Positions 30,805 to 39,091 of a stretch of 64,000 nt of DNA are shown here, piece after piece; positions within the stretch are counted from its first letter, which is position 1; each line of letters begins with the position of its first letter. The stretch covers positions 92,330 through 156,329 of the forward strand of contig JAMPEL010000001.1 of assembly GCA_023665185.1 (NCBI GenBank). Direction: 5' to 3'. Source of the DNA: Roseburia sp. Lineage in GTDB: Bacteria; Bacteroidota; Bacteroidia; Bacteroidales; Bacteroidaceae. The notes below the pieces were generated by a model. The model was not told where the DNA came from. It searched no databases and saw only the letters and a program-made list of their open reading frames with translations. The position numbers and the translations under genes are program-made.

Positions 30805-32187
30805 TTATTTGTTCTTTACTATCTGGGCTGTGAACTCCGCTTCTGCCACAATTGTGTCTCCCACAAATATCAGTCCGCGCATGGATGATATGCCTCGGCG
30901 GACTGGTGACAGCAGTTTTACTTTGAAAATGAGTGTGTCGCCCGGAACCACTTTGCGGCGGAACTTCACATTGTCTATCTTCATGAAATAGGTGGAGAAT
31001 CTTTCCGGGTCGGGCAGCGTATTCAGTACGAGCAGGCCGCCGGCTTGTGCCATAGCCTCCACAAGCAATACTCCCGGCATGACCGGCTCCTGAGGGAAAT
31101 GCCCCGTGAAGAACGGCTCGTTGGAAGTGACGTTCTTCACACCGATGATATAGTTCTCATCTATGGCTATAATCTTGTCCACCAGCTGCATAGGGTAGCG
31201 GTGAGGCAATAGTTCCCGTATACGGTTCACGTCCATCACCGGCTCTTCGTTCGGATTGTAATTTGGACACTGCACTTCGTGCTTGCGTATGTCTTTTCTT
31301 ATCTCACGCGCAAATTTATTGTTGATGGTATGTCCCGGTTTGGTGGCAATCACTCTACCTTTGATAGGCTTGCCAATGAGAGCCAAATCGCCGATGATGT
31401 CAAGAAGCTTGTGACGTGCCGTCTCGTTTGGCCATGTCAAGGGCTTGTTGTTGATGTATCCGAGCTGGGTGGCGTCTTTGTGAGGAATGCCTATCTTGTC
31501 CGCCAGATTGTCGAAACGCTCCTGAGGCAATTCGTTCTCATAAATGACAATCGCGTTGTCAAGGTCGCCGCCCTTGATGAGCCCGGCTTGTAGCAACGGC
31601 TCTATCTCGCGCACAAATACGAAGGTGCGCGCTGAGGCTATTTCTGTGGCAAACTCACTTAATGAGTTCAGAGTGGCAAACTGGCTTGCCAGAATCTTGG
31701 AGTTGAAGGCAATCATGGCATTGACGCAGAACTCATCGTCCGGTACAAGCAGAAGGTGCTCGCCATTCTCGCCTTTTATTTCCATTTTGTGCTTCACCAC
31801 ATAGAAGTCTTTGTTGGCATTCTGCTCCACCACTCCGGTATGCTCTATTTCTTCCATGAATATTGCCGCACTTCCGTCAAGAATAGGCATTTCCGGACCG
31901 TCAAGTCTTATCAGGCAGTTGTCTATGCCTGATGCGTAGAGTGCGGCCATTGCATGTTCTATGGTGCTTATCTTAATGTCTCCCTTTACCAATACGGTAC
32001 CTCTCTGAGTGTCACCTACATTCTCGGCTATACATTCCACAATCGGTTCCCCGTCTATGTCTGTACGCTGTATCTTATAGCCGTGATTTTCTGGCGCAGG
32101 GGTGAATGTTGCAGTGATGAACTGTCCTGTGTGAAGACCTTTACCCTTCACTACAAAACTGTCTTTCAATGTTAGTTGTTTCTGCAT
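30805..32187 (-). CDS. lpxC-fabZ: Fused LpxC deacetylase / FabZ dehydratase
   Basis: Bifunctional protein. Residues 1 to about 305 are UDP-3-O-acyl-GlcNAc deacetylase, with zinc-site motifs STIEHAMAAL (His78), the HKLLDIIGDLAL block and KPGHTINN. Residues about 316-460 are 3-hydroxyacyl-ACP dehydratase, with the catalytic stretch FFTGHFPQEPVMPG followed by LLVEAMAQAGG. One enzyme acts in lipid A, the other in fatty acid elongation. The fusion is known from Bacteroidetes and couples the 3-hydroxyacyl pool to lipid A. Length is 460 residues. It lies between lpxD (123 bp upstream) and lpxA. Confidence 0.96.
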   Translation of the reverse strand: MQKQLTLKDSFVVKGKGLHTGQFITATFTPAPENHGYKIQRTDIDGEPIVECIAENVGDTQRGTVLVKGDIKISTIEHAMAALYASGIDNCLIRLDGPEMPILDGSAAIFMEEIEHTGVVEQNANKDFYVVKHKMEIKGENGEHLLLVPDDEFCVNAMIAFNSKILASQFATLNSLSEFATEIASARTFVFVREIEPLLQAGLIKGGDLDNAIVIYENELPQERFDNLADKIGIPHKDATQLGYINNKPLTWPNETARHKLLDIIGDLALIGKPIKGRVIATKPGHTINNKFAREIRKDIRKHEVQCPNYNPNEEPVMDVNRIRELLPHRYPMQLVDKIIAIDENYIIGVKNVTSNEPFFTGHFPQEPVMPGVLLVEAMAQAGGLLVLNTLPDPERFSTYFMKIDNVKFRRKVVPGDTLIFKVKLLSPVRRGISSMRGLIFVGDTIVAEAEFTAQIVKNK

Positions 32188-32310
32188 ATCTGTTGCTTTT
32201 TCAGAAATCTGCCGCCATTGTCAACCAGTCAGACATTAGCATTGAGATGCCGGATGCCTGCTTTGTATTTCGAATGATGCATTGTCGCCTCATTCTTGGC
32301 AGCATTCTTT

Positions 32311-33360
32311 TTATGCTTTAATGTTCTTTTTTAGTTCTTCTATCTCACGTTTTAGTTGTGCCACTTCCACCAGCATGTCGGGCAGGCTCTTCATTGCTGC
32401 CGACTGGCGGGCGAACATCTTGTGGTCTACAGCCGGATAGCCCATCAAGGTAGCTCCTCCACGGCGTGCTGCATTGCCGCCTGGAACACCTGACTGTGCG
32501 CCTATGTGTGTGCGGTCGCCTACTTTTATATGACCGGCAATGCCTACTTGTCCGCCGAACATGCACCATTCGCCCACTTTCGCGCTTCCTGCCACTCCCG
32601 TTTGTGAGGACATGACTGTATGGCTGCCCACTTCCACATTATGGGCTATCTGTACCAAATTGTCAAGTTTCACACCACGGCGGATGACTGTGCTGCCCAT
32701 TGTGGAGCGGTCCACACAAGTGTTGGCGCCAATCTCTACATCGTCTTCTATGGTTACGATGCCTATCTGCGGAATTTTCTCATAGCCATCCGCTGTCGGA
32801 GCAAACCCGAAACCGTCCGCTCCAATCACTGCTCCCGCATGAATCACCACCCGGTTGCCTATCTTGCATCCGTGGTAGACGGTAACATTGGGGTAGACAG
32901 TACAGTCTTCTCCTATGCTCGCTCCGTCACCGATTACCGCATTGGGATACACGGAGGTGCCGCGCCCGATGCTGACATGGTCGCCCACGTATGCGAAAGG
33001 GGCTATATAGCAGTCCTCGCCAATAGTGGCGGAAGGAGATATATAAGCTTTCTCACTGATTCCGGTTTTTCTTTCCTGCATACTTTGGTACAAGGTCAGC
33101 AATTTAGCCACTGACTCGTATGCGTTGTCAACCCTCACAAGAGTGGTGCTGACCGGCTGTGACGGTTTGAAATCGCGATTTACGAGCACTATGCTTGATT
33201 TTGTCTCATATATATAATGCTCATATTGCGGATTGGCAAGAAACGACAGTGCGTGAGGCACTCCCTCTTCTATCTTTGCGAAAGTGCTGACTGATGCGTT
33301 TTCGTCGCCTTCTATTGTTCCGCCGGTAAAAGATGCTATCTGTTGTGCTGTAAATACCAT
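32311..33360 (-). CDS. lpxD: UDP-3-O-(3-hydroxyacyl)glucosamine N-acyltransferase
   Basis: Third acyl-transfer step of lipid A synthesis. The N-terminal uridine-binding domain (1-100) is followed by a hexapeptide beta-helix (105-310). The catalytic His is in [13 protein letters not shown] near residue 235. A C-terminal helix ends ELKKNIKA. The start at 33360 ([11 protein letters not shown]) matches the family N-terminus and leaves the promoter free; the longer open frame adds 31 unlikely residues. Length is 349 residues. It is the first gene of the leftward lpxD, lpxC-fabZ, lpxA, pRiA4b-like, miaA series. Confidence 0.95.
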   Translation of the reverse strand: MVFTAQQIASFTGGTIEGDENASVSTFAKIEEGVPHALSFLANPQYEHYIYETKSSIVLVNRDFKPSQPVSTTLVRVDNAYESVAKLLTLYQSMQERKTGISEKAYISPSATIGEDCYIAPFAYVGDHVSIGRGTSVYPNAVIGDGASIGEDCTVYPNVTVYHGCKIGNRVVIHAGAVIGADGFGFAPTADGYEKIPQIGIVTIEDDVEIGANTCVDRSTMGSTVIRRGVKLDNLVQIAHNVEVGSHTVMSSQTGVAGSAKVGEWCMFGGQVGIAGHIKVGDRTHIGAQSGVPGGNAARRGGATLMGYPAVDHKMFARQSAAMKSLPDMLVEVAQLKREIEELKKNIKA

Positions 33361-33388
33361 GACAGACTGTTGTTTTGTTATATTTCCG

Positions 33389-33396
33389 CAAAAGTA
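33389..33396 (-). promoter_or_regulatory. -7 box for the lpxD cluster
   Basis: TACTTTTG on the minus strand, followed by GCGG, lies 29 bp before the lpxD start and matches TAnnTTTG. No clear -33 element. The stretch from 33397 to 33689 shows no convincing gene. Confidence 0.55.
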
Positions 33397-33689
33397 ATAA
33401 AGAAAATTGGTATAACCGCTACTTTTATTTGTTTTTTTTACTTTGCTTATCAACTCGTCTGCTTATTTCCTGCAATCGTGCAATGGAACAATATGTTTGT
33501 GGCAGTGTGCGTTTTGAGGCTCATCCGACATTTCGAATGGGAATGGTAATCACATAGTGGGTACAAACTCTTGCCTGAAAAAATGCCGCCTCCACATCCG
33601 GCGCGCGTCTTGTCCATACTTTACATATTATAGAGGTTGTGCTGGCTCGAATCATTCTGCCGCGCTTCTTGCCGGACTGTAATATGTGG

Positions 33690-34334
33690 ACAGGTGTTGC
33701 TGACATTATGTCACTTGTGATGGAACCGCGTTTTTTAACATTTCCCGTGGCTTCTTGCCCTTGTCTGATGCCTGATTTTGAATTTTGTATCGGTAAATCG
33801 TTGATAATCAACGGAATGTGTTTTTAGTGAAAAAGACATAGTTTTAGACGTGGAACGCATGGTTGGAGTCAAAATAGGATGTGTTGATAATCAGTGAGTT
33901 ATGAAATTTTTGTCTTAAAATTGTCTTTTTTCAGGTTCAGAATCCATTTTTGTTTTTCGGGGCATGGAAAAGATTGTTGTCGTCTTTTTGAGGGCGTGAT
34001 TCGGAAAAATGCCCGATTTTGGGCCGAAAAAGGGGCTTTGAAAATTTTGTGCGCCTTGAAAATAAATTTTGTGCGCCTTGCGGAAAAAATCAGTGTGCCT
34101 TGGAAATAAATTTTCAGCACCTTGTAATTTGGGGTTTTGTTGGACTTTTGGGTGGGAAAGGTGGGGCTTGGGTTGAATTTCTATATCTTTTAGTCGGTTG
34201 AATTGTTCTATTTGTCCGCTCGAATTTTGAGGGTTTGAAGTCGCCGTAGAATCGCGTTTTTTCAACCGAGGCAAGGTTCGGTTCATTTTGAGGCGATTCT
34301 ACGGCGTCGGGATTTAACATATCAAAATGTCAGT
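33690..34334 (-). repeat. 0.64-kb dispersed non-coding repeat, copy B
   Basis: Inverted relative to copy A (17050-17692). In the inner region of about 240 nt that I aligned by hand, about 79 percent of bases match with no gap. It carries the TGACATTATGTCA palindrome (33701-33713), two GATTATCAA-type sites and the ATCCTATTTTGACTCCAACC phrase. The CAAGG-containing tandem units and the hairpin cap (GCCGTAGAATCGC 34243-34255 / GCGATTCTACGGC 34293-34305) follow. A minus-strand frame (33915-34286) resembles the one in copy A and ends at the equivalent TTTTAA. The codon-position test argues against coding. The cap loop has the opposite orientation relative to the body compared with copy A. Confidence 0.8.
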
Positions 34335-34360
34335 ATACTCTAATTTTTATTGACTTTTGT

Positions 34361-34513
34361 GACGGATTCCTCCGTCACTTCGTGACACCTCCCCTAACTT
34401 AGGGGAGGAGCCAGGTTACCATGCTTATGGAGAAACTAACGTGTTGATTGACAAGATATATAGCTCCTCCTCTAAGTTAGAGGAGGTGTCGCCTTGCGAC
34501 GGAGGAGTCTGTC
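34361..34513 (-). repeat. 153-bp nested-palindrome element, copy 1
   Basis: An imperfect palindrome with two arms of about 48 nt, each holding two smaller hairpins (GTCAC/GTGAC or GTCGC/GCGAC, then CCTCCCCTAA/TTAGGGGAGG). The arms surround a spacer of about 57 nt. The spacer is homologous to that of copies 2 and 3 only when read on the minus strand (CTATATA, CTTGT, GTTAG, TCTC, GCA.GGTAA.CTGG). This copy is therefore inverted. It ends 358 bp before the GH128-like gene. Confidence 0.9.
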
Positions 34514-34652
34514 CGGATACATTCAAAATACATACTTACAAAAAGTCAAAAGAATTTGCCTGAACACATCAAAGCAAACAAGGATTTTTATAAGGCCGTT
34601 TTTGCCATGTTTTGCAAGAACACTATGTTATGCTTGCCGATTTGTTTTCTTG

Positions 34653-34660
34653 TATATTTG
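34653..34660 (+). promoter_or_regulatory. Possible -7 box for the GH128-like gene
   Basis: TATATTTG followed by TG, 212 bp before the start codon, fits TAnnTTTG; the leader would be long. It lies just downstream of repeat copy 1. No other feature was recognised between 34514 and 34871. Confidence 0.35.
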
Positions 34661-34871
34661 TGACCTCCTACATATCGGCAAAACAACTTAAACGTTAAAA
34701 ATAAACAAGTATTTGATATTTTGCCGTTTGCATTTTCTTCCGTTCAGAAAAAAGTTACTATAATTGCATGGATTTTTTGTCTATTCTTTGATGATTATGC
34801 TTTGTGTAATTATAACCTGTTGATGACAAACCTGACTTGATGTGTAACAAATAATACTAACAAATAATACA

Positions 34872-37721
34872 ATGAATAAGATTCCATTTAAAATGAGACA
34901 TTTGATGGCGGCTTTTGCTTTAACCTCAATGTCAATGGCTTATGCGGCGAATCCTGTAAAGAGTGTGGCTCAGGTTGAGTCGGCTGTAACGATAGACGAG
35001 GCGGTGGACTACCATATCAGTGGAACAGCTCCCTTTGCCGTTGCCGGAAGTGTGGATTTGACCAATCCGGAAGCGGTGCTTGTGTTCGATGGACTTAAGC
35101 CTTCACAGGTGCTTGCGTCTTGTCTGCCGCACATTTTTATTAATGGCGAGGCGGCGGTAGACAAAGTGAATTGCCGTATCGGTATTTATGAGAACGGTTG
35201 CGTTGTATATCCTCATCCCGACACTTCTTATGAGGAAGCATTGACTGTCTATACTGACGCCGGCTTTACGGGTGAGTCAAGACAGGGTTTCATCCCTTAT
35301 ACTAAATACACTTCTCTTGGAGACTTTCTTGATAACATCGAGTCGTTCAAGCTCAAGAGAGGATATATGGTGACAATGGCATGTAACACGGACGGAACGG
35401 GTTACAGCCGGGTGTTTATCGCACAGGATGAGGATCTTGAAGTAGACCTCAATGTGGTGCAGAACGGCGCGTACCTCAAGAACCGAATAGGATTTATCAG
35501 GGTGTTCCCGTGGAACAAGGTGACGAAGAAAGGTAATGCGGGAGGAGATGGAGGACAGCTTGCCGCGTTGAATGTGACATGGTATTACGACTGGAACAAT
35601 ACGACTCCTTCAAGCCGTGACTATGAGTATATTCCGCATCATCATCATGAGGGGTGGCCTGCTTGGTCGAGCATCAATAGCAGAAATGATGTGAATACAT
35701 TCTTGGGCAACAACGAACCGAACAACCAGTCCGACTCGAAAGAGCAATATATAGAGGTGGGAGATATTGAGTCCACATTCTTCGGAGAGAACGGCTCATG
35801 GCAGAATAACGCGTATAGCGGAGGATTCCGTGTAGGATCTCCGGCAATGACCTCGGGCAACAGCCGCTCGTCATGGCTTACGACTTTCATGTCGCTTGCG
35901 GAGAAATACAACTGCCGTATAGACTTTATATGCGACCATTATTATGTACATAACAATGGCGGAAACTATTCTTGGAATGTGAATGCGAACGCAAGCACTT
36001 ACGGAGGACGTCCGACATGGATTACAGAGTGGAACTATGGCGCGAACTGGACTACATCCGGTGAGAGCTGGCCTACTTCCGACATGTCGGCATCCGATGC
36101 CAACCAAACTACGCTGAAGAATGCCTTGCAGGATATTCTCGCTAACGGACTGGAACCGAATGACAATTGTGAGCGTTATGCCATTTACAACTGGGTGCAG
36201 GATGCGCGTGCGGTGTATCTCAGCGGCAAGCTGACCAAAGGCGGCGAGTATTATGCGGCTCTGAAGTCGAAACCTGCATATACGAATGGTGGCGGATATG
36301 TGCCTAAGTGGAATCATTGGGCGCCTCAGGACTTGACGCTTGAATACAAGAGCACGACAAAAAGGGCTACGCTTTCATGGAAGCATTGGAACGGCAAGCA
36401 GACAGACTCTATTTTCATCGAGAGAAAGATTGCTGGAGTGGATGCCGATTTCGTGGCTATATCAAAGAAGGCAATGACCGGTCTGAAGAACTTGTCTTAT
36501 ACAGACACGCTTGTGGGCAAATCGGGATTGATTACTTACCGCGTCAAGAACTATGACTCTGACGGTAAGACACGTACTACTGGCGAGGTGACTGTGACTG
36601 TCGGAAGCGCGATGGGTAATGAGGTGTTGCAGTATGGACGTCTTTCCATCTCTAACTTGAATGAGGTGTCTACCGACTTCACCACGACATATACGGAAAC
36701 ACCGGCTGTGTTCATGGGACTTATTACCAACAACAACTCAACCGCTTATCCGTGCAACTTGGTGACCAGTGTGGCAAAAGCCAAGTTCGGCTACAAGATG
36801 CTGCCGTGGCTGCACTCGGGCAGTCAGACCGTATCTGCGGCGGAAGAAGTTAGTTTCATGGCTATGCCGTATGGAAACTATACGTATGGAACAATGGACA
36901 TTGAGGTGGGTACTGCCAAGGTGAAAGGCGATACACTCGATGTCGTGTTCAACAAGCCATTCCCGGAAGGTGTGATTCCGGTTGTCATTACGGAATTGAA
37001 GCCTACATTGAAGACTGCGCCTATCATGACAAAGGTATGGGACGTGACTAATACAGGTTTCAAGACGACTATCATGTATGAAATCGGTGAGGAAAAGGAT
37101 ATTCGTATCACTCAGAATATGTCGTATATGGCGGTGACTCCGGGACAGGCTTATATGGGCGACAATATCATGATTAGTGCCGGTATCGGCGAGAATCCTG
37201 CGTATGGCGCAACTTACAAGGTGGAGACATTCACACGTGAGGTGTATGACGAGGAGGGCGACTCTATACGTCTCGACACTCTCCGGTTGGAGAACCCTTA
37301 TCTGTTCGGCAGCTTGCAGACATACAATATCGAAGCCGGCACCATGCTGCGCAACCAGCGTGACATTACAGTGACGGAAGATGGAGTGGAATACGTTACA
37401 GGTCTGCGTCTGAAGAGGGTGGTGGACAAGAGTGCTCCAACTACCGTTAAGGACACAAAGAACTTTGCCGACACATTCGGATGGGTGGCACTGAGCACCG
37501 GTAATGACGGTGGAGAAGTAGGCATCGAGAATGTGGTGGTTGCAAAGAGCGAGAATCCTCTTGCCGTTGAGGTCATCAACCGCTGCATCTATGTGGATGG
37601 TGAGGACAGCTTCGATGTATATACTGTCAGCGGTACAAAGGTGGCAGCGAATGCTACACAGGAACCGGGCATTTATGTAGTGCGTGCCGGAAAGAAAACC
37701 GCTAAGGTGGTTGTGAGGTAA
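34872..37721 (+). CDS. Secreted GH128-like beta-1,3-glucanase, modular
   Basis: A 949-residue exported enzyme. The signal peptide is 1-26 (ending AYAA). An N-terminal beta domain (30-215) precedes a catalytic (beta/alpha)8 core of the Glyco_hydro_cc / GH128 type (about 220-480). The acid/base Glu is at about 282 in FLGNNEPNNQ and the nucleophile Glu at about 386 in TWITEWNYG. GH128 members hydrolyse beta-1,3-glucan. A fibronectin-like domain (about 485-580) and further beta domains follow. The last about 60 residues (FDVYTVSGTKVAAN..GIYVVRAGK..KVVVR) resemble a type IX secretion sorting tail. The gene stands alone between inverted copies of the 153-bp element. The family call rests on catalytic motifs; the exact substrate is inferred. 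Confidence 0.75.
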   Translation: MNKIPFKMRHLMAAFALTSMSMAYAANPVKSVAQVESAVTIDEAVDYHISGTAPFAVAGSVDLTNPEAVLVFDGLKPSQVLASCLPHIFINGEAAVDKVNCRIGIYENGCVVYPHPDTSYEEALTVYTDAGFTGESRQGFIPYTKYTSLGDFLDNIESFKLKRGYMVTMACNTDGTGYSRVFIAQDEDLEVDLNVVQNGAYLKNRIGFIRVFPWNKVTKKGNAGGDGGQLAALNVTWYYDWNNTTPSSRDYEYIPHHHHEGWPAWSSINSRNDVNTFLGNNEPNNQSDSKEQYIEVGDIESTFFGENGSWQNNAYSGGFRVGSPAMTSGNSRSSWLTTFMSLAEKYNCRIDFICDHYYVHNNGGNYSWNVNANASTYGGRPTWITEWNYGANWTTSGESWPTSDMSASDANQTTLKNALQDILANGLEPNDNCERYAIYNWVQDARAVYLSGKLTKGGEYYAALKSKPAYTNGGGYVPKWNHWAPQDLTLEYKSTTKRATLSWKHWNGKQTDSIFIERKIAGVDADFVAISKKAMTGLKNLSYTDTLVGKSGLITYRVKNYDSDGKTRTTGEVTVTVGSAMGNEVLQYGRLSISNLNEVSTDFTTTYTETPAVFMGLITNNNSTAYPCNLVTSVAKAKFGYKMLPWLHSGSQTVSAAEEVSFMAMPYGNYTYGTMDIEVGTAKVKGDTLDVVFNKPFPEGVIPVVITELKPTLKTAPIMTKVWDVTNTGFKTTIMYEIGEEKDIRITQNMSYMAVTPGQAYMGDNIMISAGIGENPAYGATYKVETFTREVYDEEGDSIRLDTLRLENPYLFGSLQTYNIEAGTMLRNQRDITVTEDGVEYVTGLRLKRVVDKSAPTTVKDTKNFADTFGWVALSTGNDGGEVGIENVVVAKSENPLAVEVINRCIYVDGEDSFDVYTVSGTKVAANATQEPGIYVVRAGKKTAKVVVR

Positions 37722-37739
37722 TTCGTTGTTTTGATATAG

Positions 37740-37821
37740 ATATGAAGCGTATTATAATACGCTTCATATTATATAATATGATGTACTTATATAATATGAT
37801 GTATTCATATTAATGATGTAT
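37740..37821. repeat. Perfect 30-bp palindrome and 18-bp tandem repeats
   Basis: ATATGAAGCGTATTA followed by its exact reverse complement (37740-37769) lies 19 bp after the GH128-like gene and could form a terminator-like hairpin. It runs into two nearly identical 18-bp units (37769-37786 and 37787-37804, TTATATAATATGATGTAC/T) and a third, degenerate unit up to 37821, just before element copy 2. Confidence 0.75.
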
Positions 37822-37824
37822 TCA

Positions 37825-37977
37825 GACAGACTCCTCCGTCGCAAAGCGACACCTCCCCTAACTTAGGGGAGGAACTATATACCTTGTTAATGAGGATGTT
37901 AGCATCTCTGCGAGCACGGTAATCTGGTTCCTCCCCTAAGTTAGGGGAGGTGTCGCTTTGCGATGGAGGAGTCTGTC
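37825..37977 (+). repeat. 153-bp nested-palindrome element, copy 2
   Basis: The left arm GACAGACTCCTCCGTCGC..GCGAC contains the inner hairpin CCTCCCCTAA/TTAGGGGAGG. A spacer of about 57 nt follows, then a right arm that is nearly the exact reverse complement, ending GGAGGAGTCTGTC. It has the same orientation as copy 3 and lies 107 bp before the DUF559 gene. After it come short repeats of the type CCTCATGAG (to about 38030) that recur after copy 3. Confidence 0.92.
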
Positions 37978-38084
37978 GAATTCACCCTCATGAGTAACCT
38001 GTCCGAATCCTCCCTCATGAGCAGTATATCAAAATCATCAGCAGCAAAACAACTATCATGAACCAGTCATATAATTAATGTATC

Positions 38085-38483
38085 ATGCCAGAAGGTGACA
38101 GCAAACAAAAATCCATGAATCTTCCTGAATACAAATCCTTAAGGAGACAATTGCGTACTTACGGAACATCGGCAGAGGCCCGTTTATGGACAATTATCAA
38201 GGCGGGACAGATTGACGGTCTTAGGTTCAGACGGCAATATAGTGTGGGGAACTTTATTCTGGACTTTTATTGTCCCTGTCTGAGATTATGTATAGAGTTA
38301 GATGGTGAGGTACATTTTAATGAAGAATCTTATAATAATGACTTGAAACGCACAGAATATCTATGGACACATCACGGCATAAAAGTCTTTCGTTATGAGA
38401 ACAAGACCGTCTTTGACTATCCCGCATCCATTATTGAGGATATAAGGACACACCGAAACGAGTTTTGTGGAGGAAAAGCCTGA
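38085..38483 (+). CDS. DUF559 (Vsr-like PD-(D/E)XK) endonuclease-like protein
   Basis: A 132-residue, apparently intact DUF559 protein. Family features: AEARLWTIIKAG, LRFRRQYSVGNFILDFYCP (Asp of the PD-(D/E)XK core) and LCIELDGEVHF (ELD core). Further on come KRTEYLWTHHGIKVFRYEN and a C-terminal helix. The fold is related to Vsr mismatch endonucleases; activity of DUF559 members is not established to my knowledge. The gene lies between two direct copies of the 153-bp palindromic element (37825-37977 and 38550-38702), 107 bp after one and 66 bp before the other. It looks like the protein partner of that repeat family. No promoter is clear. Confidence 0.88.
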   Translation: MPEGDSKQKSMNLPEYKSLRRQLRTYGTSAEARLWTIIKAGQIDGLRFRRQYSVGNFILDFYCPCLRLCIELDGEVHFNEESYNNDLKRTEYLWTHHGIKVFRYENKTVFDYPASIIEDIRTHRNEFCGGKA

Positions 38484-38549
38484 AATATTGGTATGTTTTA
38501 CAGATTCCTCATGTGTGTCTTTTTATAGGCTCCTCGTGCATGTATATTT

Positions 38550-38702
38550 TACAGACTTCTCCATCACTTCGTGCCACCTCTTCTAACTTAGAGGAAGAAT
38601 TATATACCCTGTTAATGAGTATGTTAGCATCTCTGCGAGCACGGTGACCAGGTTCCTCCCCTGAGTTAGGGGAGGTGTCACGAAGTGACGGAGGAGTCTG
38701 TC
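38550..38702 (+). repeat. 153-bp nested-palindrome element, copy 3
   Basis: Same length and orientation as copy 2. The spacer is closely similar (GTTAGCATCTCTGCGAGCAC shared). The left arm has decayed (CTTCTCCATCAC.., CCTCTTCTAA/TTAGAGGAAG), while the right arm is intact (GTCACGAAGTGAC, GGAGGAGTCTGTCC). It follows the DUF559 gene by 66 bp. Confidence 0.9.
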
Positions 38703-38820
38703 CAAATCCACCTGCATACAATCCGTCAAATCCATCCTCATGTGGAGTCTGTCGAATCCATCCTCATGAGTAACCCGTGAATCCCTCGTGAACATATCCG
38801 CATACAATCCCTCTCCTCAT
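38703..38820 (+). repeat. Short degenerate repeats after element copy 3
   Basis: Units such as AATCC.CCTCATG, CATACAATCC and GTCTGTCGAATCCATCC repeat imperfectly several times here. A shorter set follows copy 2 (37978-38030: GTCTGTCGAATTCACCCTCATGAGTAACC). The shared flank suggests the element and its flank were duplicated together. Confidence 0.6.
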
Positions 38821-38892
38821 ATTTATATTATATAATTATTCTATGGAAAACACAAAAAGTTTCTTTTATTTTTTTTATTCAAGATATTCATT

Positions 38893-38900
38893 TATATTTG
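38893..38900 (+). promoter_or_regulatory. -7 box for the large surface protein gene
   Basis: TATATTTG followed by TGCCG matches TAnnTTTG, 191 bp before the start at 39092. The AT-rich gap 38821-39091 shows nothing else. Confidence 0.45.
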
Positions 38901-39091
38901 TGCCGTGAATGATTTTTATGTGTATTCTATACATTTGAATCTTGTTCATATATTTAAGGTACAATTATTGTAACACTAAGTATTAACGTTTTTGGATGAA
39001 AAGAGTATCTAAATGTGGAGCGAATTCACATTTCTCGAAATAGAAACCTATTTATAAATAACTTATTAATTAATAAAAACTAAGCTTCAAA

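Noticed and set aside
30805..32187. LpxC-FabZ fusion as a novelty
   Set aside because: This fusion is already known from Bacteroidetes.
33915..34286. 123-codon minus-strand frame in repeat copy B
   Set aside because: Same argument as for copy A; the part upstream of the shared block runs through the hairpin cap and is not protein-like.
34494..34691. 65-codon frame downstream of element copy 1
   Set aside because: It begins inside the palindrome arm and has no protein features.
37825..37977. 153-bp element as an ordinary terminator
   Set aside because: Much longer than a terminator, has a conserved spacer, lacks T runs and also occurs where no gene ends.
34361..38702. 153-bp elements as a CRISPR array
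   Set aside because: Only three copies, not regularly spaced, long nested palindromes, mixed orientation and no cas genes.
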